DNA from: Antarcticibacterium flavum | Lineage (GTDB): Bacteria; Bacteroidota; Bacteroidia; Flavobacteriales; Flavobacteriaceae | DNA: 64,000 nt | NCBI RefSeq assembly: GCF_006159205.1 | Contig: NZ_CP040812.1 | Coordinates: 744,001-808,000 of the forward strand | Reading direction: 5' to 3' | Shown here: in pieces, positions 32,671 to 42,786 of the stretch | Numbering within the stretch: the stretch's first letter is position 1 | Layout of the letters: each line of letters begins with the position of its first letter | Program-made: the position numbers and the translations under genes | The notes under the pieces: generated by a model | What the model saw: only the letters and a program-made list of their open reading frames with translations | Databases searched by the model: none | Told to the model about the DNA's origin: nothing

Positions 32671-35600
32671 CTATCTGGCCAGAACCTTTTTTCGAGGTTC
32701 ATTTTTTAAAATAGGAAGTGAAATAATAAAAGTTGCTCCTTCCTCATCGTTATTAACAAGACTTAGAGAACCATTGTGACCGTGGGTAATTATATTATAA
32801 CTCAGGCTTAGTCCAAGGCCGGTTCCTTCGCCAGTAGGTTTGGTGGTGAAAAATGGCTCAAAGATCCTTTCTTTAATATCCTCTGGCACCCCGGGACCAT
32901 TATCTGCTATTACTATCTCCACAAATTTTTCCCGTTTTCGGGTAGTAATCCTTACAAGGGGCTCATAATCATCCCCTGTAAATTTCTTTTTCCCCAGTAC
33001 GGCATCCAGGGAATTCCCTACTACATTAAGCAGCACCTGCCCTACTTCCTGACCCACGATCCTTATTTCTCCGAGGTGGGCATCCAGGTCTTTTTCGATC
33101 CTTGCTTTAAACCCGGGATATTGGTTTCTTTTTCCCTGGTATGCCAATTCTGTATATTTCTCCACAAGATCATTAAGATCAAATAATTCAAAGATGGGTT
33201 TCCCACCACGTGCGTGCTGCATCATAGAACGCACAATAGCATCTGCCCGTTTTCCATGCTCCTCGATCTTTCTTGTGTTTTGCTTTAGGTCGTGCATAAG
33301 GAATTTGATCTCTTCCTCATCTCCCTTTCGCCTTGCCTCCTCGAGTTCCTCCACAAGGTCTGAAGATAGTTCAGCAAAATTATTGATAAAATTAAGGGGG
33401 TTCTTGATCTCGTGGGCTACCCCGGTTGCAAGTCGTCCCAGAGAGGCCATTTTTTCTGCCTGGATCAATTGTTTCTGGGTAGTCTTCAATTCATTATATG
33501 CCTTTTCAAGCTCCCTTACTTTAGCAAGCTCGAGGGCCTTTTTTTCATTCTCGGCACGTAAGGCGTGGGCCTGGGATTCTGCTGCATTGGATCTTGCTGT
33601 AGCAGTTTCAGCCTGTAATTCAGCCTCCCGTAATCTCGCGTGGTCCCGTTCCCTTTTGATAAGCCTTCTACGTTGAACCCTGTCTATTATAAAGGTAAGA
33701 GTTCCAAAGAACAGGGCATAAAGCACAAAAGCCCACCATTGTAACCAACCTACCGGTTCTACAGAGAAGGTATAGCGCAGCGGCTCCAATGCCATAATGC
33801 CGCTCTCATTCTCTGCAATTACTTCAAGGGTGTAGTTACGTGGAAGGAAATAGGCCGGGAGATTGGTATACCTTAACCTCTTTACATTTGTAGGCTGGGA
33901 CCAGGAGTCCTCATATCCAATAAGACGTGTCCTGTATTTCACATTTGCCACATTAGCATAACTAAGAGCAGCATATTCAAAGGTTACTTCATTCCTGCTG
34001 TCACTTTTATAGGATATTTCCACTGAGGTCAATGCCAGTTTTGGCGGAACCGTATTAGGCTGGTCTTTTTCAGGGTCGTAAATAGAGAGCCCGCCGGAGG
34101 TGCCGTAATAAATCTTGCCTTCCTCATCAACTTTTACAGATCCATAAAGCCATACTTCATTGTCCACCAGGCCATCCTGCCGGGTAATAATGCTGAGAAC
34201 TTTCCCATCCACAGGGTCTACCTCGGCCAGGCCTTTGTTTGTTCCCACCCACAAATTTCCGCTTCGCGGTGAAACGGCAAAGCTTACGGCATTATTTGCA
34301 GGAAGTCCACGGTTTCTGTTAATGTGCAGGAGGATTTTAAATGATTCAGGATCAAGTTTAAAAAGACCAATTTGGGTACCTGCCCAAAGAACCCCGTTGT
34401 GCCACAAGAGCTTTTCGATATGATTGGTAGGAGCACCTTTATCCAAAGACCATACCTGGCTAAATATTCTTTTTTCGGCAGTATAACTTCCCAGACGATC
34501 TAAATTTATTGGTACTTCGCTGCGATATAACCCCCTGTCCAGAGTACCAACCCACACATAGCCGTTATTATCAATGCTTACAGATTTTAGCAAGGTAGCC
34601 GGAAGTCCCTGCTCCGGGCCAAATTCGTAGATGGAATCCTTATAGTAGACGAACAGACTTTTAAGACCAGGAAACCAGATGCTTCCGGCTTTTTTGTCTT
34701 CCCCTTTTGAAATATTTTCTGAAGCTATAAAAGGAGGGCTTTCCCATATAGAGAAGATGAAAGCTTCTTTTCCAAAGATCTGGACCTCCCGCACGTTATA
34801 TGCATCCCGGGGCAGTAGACTTTTGCTGAAAACCAGGGCATTGAGACCTTTAGTGGTAGCTATCCATATACGGCCTTTAGGATCCTGGGAAAGGCCGTTC
34901 ACCCAATCCCCGGTGAGCCCATCTGCCTGGGTGATAAACCTGGAGGATCCATAATTATTTACACAGGTGGCACCCCCTTCTGTACCCACCCAAAATCTAC
35001 ATGGGTTTTGACCGGAAGATGGGATAAGGACAGCATTTATCTTTCCTGATGGAAGTACAGGTTTTTCCCCTGCTTTGGAACGGGCAGTAAAATTCTCAAA
35101 AGCATTGAAATTATAACGCAATTTGGAAACACCTCCAGATTGTGCGATCCAGACATTGCCTTCCTTATCTTCCATGGTATGGAATACATTATCGCTAAGC
35201 AGGCCACCGGAACGGGAATAGGATTTGATAATCTCCCGGGTCTCCCTGTTGATCATAGTGATGCCAGACTCGCCATTACTGGCCAGGATAGTTCCATCCT
35301 GTAAAGAAGTGATCCCTGTAACATTTGATGCAAGGTCTCCAAGAATTATTTCGGGTGTGGTTATTTTATTTGCGAAATAGAAAATCTCCCCGTTCTGCCT
35401 GTAGGCCCACAAGCCGCCGGCAGTATCTTCGTAAATAGCATTGAAATTTACATTCTCGGCGTTTGTATATTCCGCATAGACTTGGGAAAGTTTTCCTTCA
35501 TAAAATTCAGCCAGAATGCCGCCCTCGAGACCTGCATATACCCCACCGCTTCCTGAGGCTTTCAAAGAATTAACAGCCAGATTCCCACTATTGTTAATGC

Positions 35601-36132
35601 TGGTAGAAATTGTATCTATTTTCAAAGCTCCCGCCTGGTCTATATGATATCTTATAATTCCTTTTTCTGAGGTGCCAACCCATACCCTTCCAAGAGTATC
35701 CACAGCCAGCTGCTGGTTCCTGCTTATCGCTTCCCGGCTTAGAAGAGTTCCTTTGTAAAGAGGTGTGAACTTTATTTTTTTTCCGAATTGATATGAAGAA
35801 AGAGGTTTTTCTGAAACCACCAGGCCTGCACCCGAGGACACCCAAAGATGGCCTGTCTTATCCTCTGTAATTTGCCAGACACCCAGGTCCCTAAGCCCAT
35901 GACTTTGGTCATATACCTCCATGGAAGCCCCATTATATCTTGCCAGACCGGAGGTAAATACCGTAAACCAAATAAAACCCTGCCTGTCCTGGTAGACCTG
36001 GGTCACCAGGGCAGATGGCAGGGCATTCACTTCACTATCGCTCGTAAAGTGAGTAAGCGGGAGCTCCTGTGCTCCCGCTTTTAACCATCCGGATAATAGG
36101 ATTAATATTGGTAGAAAATACTTCCAACTCAT
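32671..36132 (-). CDS. Hybrid-type periplasmic beta-propeller sensor histidine kinase
   Basis: About 1153 residues from ATG 36132; the TTG at 36153 is rejected. After a signal peptide (ending AGAQE) there are Reg_prop beta-propeller repeats such as [14 protein letters not shown] and [13 protein letters not shown], then a Y_Y_Y domain (about 700 to 760). One transmembrane helix ([19 protein letters not shown]) follows, a long coiled coil, then HisKA/HATPase with H-box [12 protein letters not shown] and [30 protein letters not shown]. There is no receiver or AraC domain, so it is a separate kinase, probably partnering one of the response regulators at 39430-40859. The ligand is unknown. Confidence 0.9.
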   Translation of the reverse strand: MSWKYFLPILILLSGWLKAGAQELPLTHFTSDSEVNALPSALVTQVYQDRQGFIWFTVFTSGLARYNGASMEVYDQSHGLRDLGVWQITEDKTGHLWVSSGAGLVVSEKPLSSYQFGKKIKFTPLYKGTLLSREAISRNQQLAVDTLGRVWVGTSEKGIIRYHIDQAGALKIDTISTSINNSGNLAVNSLKASGSGGVYAGLEGGILAEFYEGKLSQVYAEYTNAENVNFNAIYEDTAGGLWAYRQNGEIFYFANKITTPEIILGDLASNVTGITSLQDGTILASNGESGITMINRETREIIKSYSRSGGLLSDNVFHTMEDKEGNVWIAQSGGVSKLRYNFNAFENFTARSKAGEKPVLPSGKINAVLIPSSGQNPCRFWVGTEGGATCVNNYGSSRFITQADGLTGDWVNGLSQDPKGRIWIATTKGLNALVFSKSLLPRDAYNVREVQIFGKEAFIFSIWESPPFIASENISKGEDKKAGSIWFPGLKSLFVYYKDSIYEFGPEQGLPATLLKSVSIDNNGYVWVGTLDRGLYRSEVPINLDRLGSYTAEKRIFSQVWSLDKGAPTNHIEKLLWHNGVLWAGTQIGLFKLDPESFKILLHINRNRGLPANNAVSFAVSPRSGNLWVGTNKGLAEVDPVDGKVLSIITRQDGLVDNEVWLYGSVKVDEEGKIYYGTSGGLSIYDPEKDQPNTVPPKLALTSVEISYKSDSRNEVTFEYAALSYANVANVKYRTRLIGYEDSWSQPTNVKRLRYTNLPAYFLPRNYTLEVIAENESGIMALEPLRYTFSVEPVGWLQWWAFVLYALFFGTLTFIIDRVQRRRLIKRERDHARLREAELQAETATARSNAAESQAHALRAENEKKALELAKVRELEKAYNELKTTQKQLIQAEKMASLGRLATGVAHEIKNPLNFINNFAELSSDLVEELEEARRKGDEEEIKFLMHDLKQNTRKIEEHGKRADAIVRSMMQHARGGKPIFELFDLNDLVEKYTELAYQGKRNQYPGFKARIEKDLDAHLGEIRIVGQEVGQVLLNVVGNSLDAVLGKKKFTGDDYEPLVRITTRKREKFVEIVIADNGPGVPEDIKERIFEPFFTTKPTGEGTGLGLSLSYNIITHGHNGSLSLVNNDEEGATFIISLPILKNEPRKKVLAR

Positions 36133-36167
36133 ACAATACCGGTTGTTAATCAACTAAACTATAATCA

Positions 36168-37511
36168 TTATATACCGCCAGACCCATTAAAGGCTGAAAG
36201 TAAGCGGGTATCCCTTGAGCTAATAGCTTTAGTCTCTGCATTGGCTTTCGAACTTTCTACAGCACAATTTCCCGTTTCCCTGCAGGCTACAGCTTCAGCA
36301 TAAATAAGTAATGCATCGTTGAATTTTTTATTCTGCTCCTTTGTACCCGGTAAAAGTGCACCTCTACCACTTACCACATTTAATTCAGCAGTTAGAAGTT
36401 GTTGCAGGAAGAGATCCAGATCGGTTTTTATAGGTTTAGATAAAATATCCAGTGCTGCTTTCTCTTTATTCTCACCGAAGAAAAAAGGCCCATCAAGATA
36501 GGAATCTTCAACCGCCAAAAGAAAATTACGAATATCTGTTGATGAGTAAAGATCCTTGTTAGGTCCTTTTCTACCTATCACCTGCTGCCAAAATTTAGTA
36601 GGCTCGGTAGTCACTTCAATCATTTTATTCTCTAAATCATTGGTAACCTTGGTGGAATTGAGGAGGTAGCCAAAATTAAATCCTGAAAGATCTTTAGTAA
36701 CATTTGGTACATCTATAGAATTTTCTCCTACAGCAGTATAATTTGAATCCTCCAGAAGATCCTCACCCACAGCAATGGTGTAATTTCCTGTAAGCACCTT
36801 AAAAGAAAACAAACCATTTTCACCTGTGTCAACAGAACCTAATTTATTCCCTGTATCCTTATTTATCAAATCTACTGAAATGAAAGCTATGCCAGTTTCC
36901 TCTGGATCTTTGACCTTAGATTCGTTAGCATCAATATAGATACTCCCCGATAAATTATATACTCCGGCACAAGGCCCCTGAACCAAAGCGGTTTCTAATA
37001 TGCTCCCGCGTGTTGCTGTGGCAGAAATAACCCCTAGCGGTATTTCACCTTTATATGTAAGAGAAAATTTTTGGGAACCATCTTTGGAAATGGACTGATT
37101 CCACTTTATTTGATCCTGCGAAACCCCGGCAGCTTGCTTCGGTGAATAGCTTATCAATTCCCCTGCACAAGATGGCAATTCAAATGTAAAACTATCCAGT
37201 TGAGGAGTAGCACCATTCCCTCTGACTTCATAATTAAAGGTAGTTGTGGCCTCTGCACCCACACCGTCTACCCTACGTTCTAATAATTTAACGGTATAAG
37301 TATTAATTTTCACCTCTTTATAGCTATCTAATAGTGCGGAGAAATAGGCGGGATAGGCATCTTCCTGTTCTTTTGTCAAAGAGGGTGTTTCAATTAAACC
37401 GGCCCCATCCAAATTTGAATCATTTGGATTTAAAATTTCATCTGCAGGTTCACATGCAGTAAACGATCCCATAACGACCAGAATGGCCAGGAAATAATAA
37501 ATTGATTTCAT
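36168..37511 (-). CDS. Hypothetical SD-repeat B-like lipoprotein
   Basis: About 447 residues from ATG 37511; the TTG at 37532 is rejected. The lipobox is SFTACEPADE (about Cys20). The middle region contains SGSIYIDANESKVKDPEETG, LINKDTGNKLGSVDTGENGLFSF, the SdrD/B-like fold with an Asp/Asn-rich calcium loop. The remainder is not recognised; C-terminal residues include VACRETGNCAVESS with two cysteines. Probable surface protein; its placement next to the propeller kinase suggests a possible co-function, which is inference. Confidence 0.65.
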   Translation of the reverse strand: MKSIYYFLAILVVMGSFTACEPADEILNPNDSNLDGAGLIETPSLTKEQEDAYPAYFSALLDSYKEVKINTYTVKLLERRVDGVGAEATTTFNYEVRGNGATPQLDSFTFELPSCAGELISYSPKQAAGVSQDQIKWNQSISKDGSQKFSLTYKGEIPLGVISATATRGSILETALVQGPCAGVYNLSGSIYIDANESKVKDPEETGIAFISVDLINKDTGNKLGSVDTGENGLFSFKVLTGNYTIAVGEDLLEDSNYTAVGENSIDVPNVTKDLSGFNFGYLLNSTKVTNDLENKMIEVTTEPTKFWQQVIGRKGPNKDLYSSTDIRNFLLAVEDSYLDGPFFFGENKEKAALDILSKPIKTDLDLFLQQLLTAELNVVSGRGALLPGTKEQNKKFNDALLIYAEAVACRETGNCAVESSKANAETKAISSRDTRLLSAFNGSGGI

Positions 37512-38044
37512 AATGTAAAATTTTGTGGTCAAAAAAGTTAATGGGAGGAGGTGAAAAAATAATTGATAAGAATTTCAGGGGTTAATCCCTATTCCTTTCA
37601 CTGACCAATTGAATCGTAGAGTATTAATTGGTAATAGCGCAAAAACTCGAAGTTGGGGCTAAGTTATTCACTTTTAATGAAATAACATTCGCAAGATATG
37701 AAATATTATTCCTAAATTTAAAAACAATTAACAGGTTATATTAAAAATAAATTGAAACTGAAAGGTAATTCCTAAGGAAAATCCCCCTTTTATTTAATTA
37801 TTTAGATAATTAAATAAACAAGTCCTTTTTTGTTGTGAAAACTTTAAACCTGAAAGAAAATTTTCCCTACTTCATTTTTTCTTAGCAGACTGATTTAACT
37901 CACTGCCAATAAATATAAAAAGGTTATTGGTTTAACTTTTATACATGTAAAAAAGAAACTTCGTTTTTGAGGCTGAAGATCGAGAAAGGGAAATAAAGAT
38001 TCCTGCGATTTAAAACTGTAAAAAAAGCACATCTTATCAATCAA
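37512..38044. other. AT-rich intergenic region with a palindrome
   Basis: No gene is seen. The only structure found is the inverted repeat at 37789-37818 (listed separately). A TAAC-T-run near the SD-repeat lipoprotein start was not good enough to call as a promoter. Confidence 0.6.
37789..37818. promoter_or_regulatory. 13-bp perfect inverted repeat
   Basis: TTTATTTAATTAT and ATAATTAAATAAA flank the loop TTAG. It is centred between the divergent SD-repeat lipoprotein and sensor-kinase genes, about 230 nt upstream of the latter. It could be an operator or a hairpin; being pure A/T it may also be a DNA-bending site. Confidence 0.45.
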
Positions 38045-39385
38045 ATGGGAGAAGGAATGAAAATTACCAAAATAAATGAGCTGAAATCTGTATACGACAT
38101 AGCCATGAAGCTGGTCACAGGAGAAACAGCAGGCAAATTGGATGAGGCTTATTTAAACCGGGTTTTTGCACCGTCTTTCAACGCATATGGACCAGATGAG
38201 GCAGCCATTTGCTCAAATCTGCAAGAATTCAGGGATCGCATGGCTAAACTGCGAACAATTTTGGATTTCTCATCTCTTCTAAAGGAACCCTCAGCCGTTG
38301 AACGTTCTTACTCACCGGGTAAGATCGCTGCTGTTTATATTGATAAATTTCGCCAGCAAATAAAGGATGCTCCTTTACTTCGAGTCTCTACTTTCCTTTT
38401 CAAAACCGATGATGGCTGGCAGGTTACCCATATGCATTTATCTTTTCCCTCCTCTTTTTCCAAACCTACTGTGAGTAAACCTTTGGAGGACGAGGCGCAA
38501 TCAAATCAAAACTATAAGATCCAATTGGAAGAACGTACAAGGGCTTTGAATGATTCCCTTGAAGTATTGAAAGCCACCCAGGCGCAGCTATTGCGACAGG
38601 AAAAATTAGCGAGCCTTGGCCAGCTTACGGCAGGTATTGCACACGAGATAAAGAATCCGCTTAATTTCATTAATAATTTTTCAGAATTGAGTTTAGAATT
38701 TTTGGATGAAATAAAAGAACAACTTGAAAAGCTAGATCCCAATGAGGCTACTGAAGAGATCAATTTTCTTCTGGAAGATGTCAAGGCCAATCTAGCTAAG
38801 ATTTACCAACACGGCACCCGGGCAGATGGGATTGTGAAATCCATGTTACTGCATAGCCGTGGTGGTAATGGGAAAATGGAAGACGTTGATCTAAATACCC
38901 TGATCAGGGAATATGTAAACCTTGCTTTTCACGGCATGCGAGCCAATAAGAATCCAATTAATGTCGACATCCAGCTGGACACAGACCCCGGCCTTGGTTT
39001 GGTGAAAATGAACGCTGAAAATTTTAGCCGTGTGATTCTCAATCTTTGCAAAAATGCCTTTGATGCCATGCGGGAAAAACTGGAACAAAAGGATACTAAG
39101 GATTATACCCCAAAATTGATTGTGAGAACAAAGCACCTACAAGATAAAGTTATAGTAGAGGTTGAAGATAACGGCCCGGGGGTTCCGGAAGGGATCAAAG
39201 AAAAATTGATAACCCCCTTCTTTACAACTAAAAAAGGATCAGAGGGCACCGGGCTGGGTTTAAGTATATCAATGGATATTATCCAGTCACATGGAGGTGT
39301 TATGGATATCACCACCAAGGAGAAAGAGTTCACCTGCTTTACCATTAAATTAAACAAAGAAGGCCCCGGACCGGATAAGAAATAA
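38045..39385 (+). CDS. Sensor histidine kinase with SnoaL-like N-terminal domain
   Basis: 446 residues, no membrane segment. Residues 1 to 140 resemble an NTF2/SnoaL-like fold (KLVTGETAGKLDEAYLNRVF, VTHMHLSFPS), an unusual sensor input. A coiled coil of about 35 residues precedes the dimerisation domain with H-box [16 protein letters not shown] and the catalytic domain [29 protein letters not shown]. The H-box resembles that of the propeller kinase at 32671. Two response regulators follow within 450 nt, forming an intact phosphorelay cassette. A cytoplasmic signal is expected. Confidence 0.82.
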   Translation: MGEGMKITKINELKSVYDIAMKLVTGETAGKLDEAYLNRVFAPSFNAYGPDEAAICSNLQEFRDRMAKLRTILDFSSLLKEPSAVERSYSPGKIAAVYIDKFRQQIKDAPLLRVSTFLFKTDDGWQVTHMHLSFPSSFSKPTVSKPLEDEAQSNQNYKIQLEERTRALNDSLEVLKATQAQLLRQEKLASLGQLTAGIAHEIKNPLNFINNFSELSLEFLDEIKEQLEKLDPNEATEEINFLLEDVKANLAKIYQHGTRADGIVKSMLLHSRGGNGKMEDVDLNTLIREYVNLAFHGMRANKNPINVDIQLDTDPGLGLVKMNAENFSRVILNLCKNAFDAMREKLEQKDTKDYTPKLIVRTKHLQDKVIVEVEDNGPGVPEGIKEKLITPFFTTKKGSEGTGLGLSISMDIIQSHGGVMDITTKEKEFTCFTIKLNKEGPGPDKK

Positions 39386-39429
39386 GGGGAAAGGAAAGAA
39401 TTATGAATTTTGTAAAAATACCAGGGAGT

Positions 39430-39807
39430 ATGAAAATATTAATAGTAGATGACGAAAGAGATGTGGAGATGTTGTTTCGTCAAAAATTCAGAAAGGAGAT
39501 AAGGAACGAAGGCCTTGAATTGATCTTTGCTTTTTCAGGCCAGGAAGCACTGGAGATCCTTGGAGCTGTGGACCCCCCTAATGTGGTATATGTGTTTTCT
39601 GATATCAATATGCCCGGGATGACCGGTTTAGAGTTATTGCAGAATGTAAAAGCCCGGTTCCCCGGGATCAAGGTAAGTATGATCTCTGCTTATGGTGATG
39701 CTGCCAATCATGATAAGGCAATGAGCTCGGGAGCCAAGGAATTTTTTACCAAACCCATTGATTTTCTTTCACTAAAAAGAGAGATCAGGGAGATTATGAC
39801 CAATTAA
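39430..39807 (+). CDS. Stand-alone response regulator receiver
   Basis: 126 residues from ATG 39430 ([16 protein letters not shown]); the ATG at 39403 adds an unstructured N-terminus. The acidic pair DDE, the phospho-acceptor in [11 protein letters not shown] (about Asp58) and the lysine in FFTKPIDF are all present. With no output domain it probably acts as a phosphate shuttle or sink for the upstream kinase. It has the same length and layout as the N-terminal domain of the next gene. Confidence 0.88.
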   Translation: MKILIVDDERDVEMLFRQKFRKEIRNEGLELIFAFSGQEALEILGAVDPPNVVYVFSDINMPGMTGLELLQNVKARFPGIKVSMISAYGDAANHDKAMSSGAKEFFTKPIDFLSLKREIREIMTN

Positions 39808-39821
39808 ATACAGTTTTTCCT

Positions 39822-40859
39822 ATGGCAAAAATATTAGTGGTAGATGATGAAGCAGATCTGGAGATCCTTATTAAGCAGCGGTTTCGCCAAAAAATAAGGC
39901 AGAAGGAGTATGAATTTGTTTTTGCCCTAAATGGTCGTGAGGCGCTTGAACAGCTGGAAAAGCATAAGGATATTGAGCTGGTGCTAAGCGATATCAACAT
40001 GCCGGAGATGGATGGCTTAACCCTTCTTTCAAAGATCAATGAAAATAATTCACTGTTAAAGTCGATCATTGTCTCGGCTTATGGTGATATGGAGAATATC
40101 AGGACAGCAATGAACAGGGGAGCTTTTGATTTCATTACAAAACCTGTGGATTTTAAAGATCTGGAGATCACTATTGACAGAACTCTCGCGCACGTGAATC
40201 AAATAAAGCAAACTTTAAAGGCCATGAAGGAGAATGACATACTTCGTATGTACGTAGATGAGACCGTTCTAAATTTTATGGGTCAAAAAGAGGTGGAAAC
40301 CTCCCTTTTTGAAAATGAGACAATAGAGGCAACTGTAGCTTTTATTGATATCGTGGAGTTTACCAAAATAAGTGAAACAAGACCCCCCGATGTGGTGGTA
40401 AATCTTCTCAATGATTATTTTGACCTTATGGTGAAAGAGATCATTAACCAAAAAGGGATCGTAGATAAATTTATGGGAGATTGCATAATGGCAGTTTATA
40501 AAGGCCCGTTTCACCTTGATAGGGCAATAGATTCCTGTCTTGCCATCAAGAATAAATTAATGGACCTGCCTGAAAGGGAGGAAGAAGATTTTAAGCCAAT
40601 GTTATCCATAGGTATTAACAGTGGGGAAATGATCTCTGGCAATATTGGCTCCTGCACCCTGCGAAGGCTGGACTATACAGTTATTGGGGATATTGTGAAT
40701 GTGGCTGCAAGGTTGCAATCTGCCGCCACCATAAATCAAATCCTCATAACCGCGAAAAATTATGAAATGATCAAAGAGTCTTTTAACTGCAAAGAAGTAG
40801 GCTCTATATCCATGAAAAATAAAAAAGACCCGGTGCTGGTTTATGAAGTTCTAAATTAA
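39822..40859 (+). CDS. Response regulator fused to class III nucleotide cyclase
   Basis: 345 residues. The receiver domain has [11 protein letters not shown] and [11 protein letters not shown] (Asp near 53) and [10 protein letters not shown]. After a linker with helices, a cyclase homology domain (about 160 to 335) has the metal-binding aspartates in [12 protein letters not shown] and [12 protein letters not shown], and [13 protein letters not shown]. Class III cyclases make cAMP or cGMP when active; the metal ligands look intact, but the substrate-specifying residues cannot be assigned confidently here. Kinase input would come from the upstream gene. Confidence 0.88.
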   Translation: MAKILVVDDEADLEILIKQRFRQKIRQKEYEFVFALNGREALEQLEKHKDIELVLSDINMPEMDGLTLLSKINENNSLLKSIIVSAYGDMENIRTAMNRGAFDFITKPVDFKDLEITIDRTLAHVNQIKQTLKAMKENDILRMYVDETVLNFMGQKEVETSLFENETIEATVAFIDIVEFTKISETRPPDVVVNLLNDYFDLMVKEIINQKGIVDKFMGDCIMAVYKGPFHLDRAIDSCLAIKNKLMDLPEREEEDFKPMLSIGINSGEMISGNIGSCTLRRLDYTVIGDIVNVAARLQSAATINQILITAKNYEMIKESFNCKEVGSISMKNKKDPVLVYEVLN

Positions 40860-40899
40860 AATTACGCGTTTATATTAATTCAAAATATTGAAGACTATT

Positions 40900-41787
40900 A
40901 TGAGTAATTCCAATGCAATTGACTGGAAATCCATTTTCTCTCTCTCCTCGATCTTATATACAGTTTTTGGTGTTTTTTCTGCGCTTGTGGCCCTTCAGGG
41001 TTTTATGATCCCCAATCATTTCCTGGACGGTGGCATCACCGGGATCTCCATTTTAATGGAAGAGGTTTTTCATATTCCCTTCAGCATATCACTCATCATT
41101 TTCAATTTGCCGTTTCTTTACCTGGGTTACAGGAAAATAGGAAAAACCTTTAGTGTAAATGCTTTATTCGCCGTGTTGCTCCTGGCCGCTTTAATGACAT
41201 TCATTACATTTCCCCAGGTTACCAGTGACAAAGTATTGATCGCAGTATTTGGAGGGCTGTTCATTGGCCTGGGAATAGGACTTGTGATACGCGGCGGCGG
41301 GGTGATAGACGGCCTCGAGATAATTGCGCATTATACCAACAAAAAAATTGGTTTCTCCACCAGCGAGATTATTATGAGCTTTAATTCCCTTCTCTTTATT
41401 GGTGCTGCGTTTGAGTTTGGAATAGAGACTGCCATGTATAGCATCCTGGTCTATTATACGGCAATGAAAACATCAGATTATGTGGTGGATGGATTTGAAG
41501 AATTTACAGCACTCACCATAATTTCCAGGGAATGTGAGGAAGTAAAATCGGTAATAGTCAATGATTTTGGTAAAGCTATAACAGTTTATAAAGGGGAAAG
41601 GGGTTATCTTCCATCATCATTTAAAGTTAAACACGATTGTGATATTGTTATGACTATTGTAACCAGGATCGAGATCCACAGGATCAAGGAGACAATTAAG
41701 GTAATTGATCCTAATGCTTTCTTCTATGTCCAGAGGATTAAGGAGGTTAAGGGTGGTGTAGGCAAACACAATAATATGGAACATTAA
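40900..41787 (+). CDS. YitT family membrane protein
   Basis: About 295 residues from ATG 40900; the TTG at 40888 is rejected. Five hydrophobic segments in the N-terminal part contain MIPNHFLDGGITGISILMEE and GLGIGLVIRGGGVIDGLEII, typical of YitT (DUF161). The cytoplasmic DUF2179 C-terminus follows (TALTIISRECEEVKSVI to the end). Function is not established. It is immediately followed by an HD phosphohydrolase, starting at the next base. Confidence 0.88.
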   Translation: MSNSNAIDWKSIFSLSSILYTVFGVFSALVALQGFMIPNHFLDGGITGISILMEEVFHIPFSISLIIFNLPFLYLGYRKIGKTFSVNALFAVLLLAALMTFITFPQVTSDKVLIAVFGGLFIGLGIGLVIRGGGVIDGLEIIAHYTNKKIGFSTSEIIMSFNSLLFIGAAFEFGIETAMYSILVYYTAMKTSDYVVDGFEEFTALTIISRECEEVKSVIVNDFGKAITVYKGERGYLPSSFKVKHDCDIVMTIVTRIEIHRIKETIKVIDPNAFFYVQRIKEVKGGVGKHNNMEH

Positions 41788-42378
41788 ATGCAGGCATTTA
41801 AGGAAATATATGATATAGTGATAAATGCTCTGGCAACCGGTGTCCCGGCCCAGTTCACCTATCATGATGCTGCTCATACAAAATATGTCCTTGAGCAGGC
41901 TGAAGTTATAGCAAAACATGAGAACGTTACGGGAAGGGAACTCCTGTTGGTGAAAATAGCTGCACTTTACCATGATATCGGCTTTTTGAAAGGAAGGGAA
42001 GATCACGAAAGCCTGGGATGTAAAATCGCCGGTGATGACCTCCAGGATTCCTTATTGACAAAAGATGAAATCCTGAAGGTTTGTGCTATGATAAAGGCAA
42101 CCCAAATCCCCCAGCAACCAAAAACCCATCTTGAGAAGATCGTAGCCGATGCCGATTTGGAGTACCTGGGAACTAAGAATTTTAAAAGATTTGGTGATAA
42201 ACTTTATAAAGAGCTACTATATTTTGACCCTGAGTTAAACCCCAGAAAATGGGATGAGATACAAATGGATTTCCTTACCAGCCACACCTATCATACCTCA
42301 TACTGTAAGAAGTTCAAAGAACCGGTTAAGCAGCAAAACCTGGAGATGGTAAAGGAGCGCCTCCTGGCTTATAAATAA
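41788..42378 (+). CDS. HD-domain phosphohydrolase
   Basis: 196 residues. YHDAAHTKYVLEQAEVI near the N-terminus, AALYHDIGFLKGREDHE (the HD dyad) and VADADLEYLG in the second half form the HD metal-binding set. Family members hydrolyse nucleotides or cyclic dinucleotides. It is transcriptionally linked to the YitT gene and lies near the nucleotide-cyclase regulator, so a role in turnover of a nucleotide signal is conceivable, but no specificity is visible. Confidence 0.82.
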   Translation: MQAFKEIYDIVINALATGVPAQFTYHDAAHTKYVLEQAEVIAKHENVTGRELLLVKIAALYHDIGFLKGREDHESLGCKIAGDDLQDSLLTKDEILKVCAMIKATQIPQQPKTHLEKIVADADLEYLGTKNFKRFGDKLYKELLYFDPELNPRKWDEIQMDFLTSHTYHTSYCKKFKEPVKQQNLEMVKERLLAYK

Positions 42379-42786
42379 TATCGCGATCTTTTCTCAATTA
42401 ATTACATTACTAACATAAAGAAATTTTCCACCAGCTCTCCAGGCAACCGGGGATAGACAGAATATTTTGGATTTTCATGTGATTCAGAAGAGGTTTTAGT
42501 GCTTAACTTCCCCCTATGATTTAAATTCCTGCTTCCATTTTCATATAGTTAAGGATTCCTTTACCAGACCACCTTCATTTCATAGTTATCAATCCTTCAG
42601 AAGGTACTCCCAGTGCAACCTCAACAGTCCTCTTCCGGTATCTCCAATTCGTGGTTTAACGGCCTTATTCCATAGGTTTTTGCTTTAAATTTCAGTATCT
42701 TTAATAGTGCTTTAAGCCATTCATCAGGTTGATATTTTCAGTATCAATAGAGAGTGAATACCAGCTGATATTTAAGGATCTTCGCT
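42379..42786. other. Intergenic region, nothing recognised
   Basis: No open frame, repeat or hairpin worth naming was found between the HD gene and the dihydroorotate-dehydrogenase-like gene. The stretch is long for this window, so a small unannotated element cannot be excluded. Confidence 0.5.
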
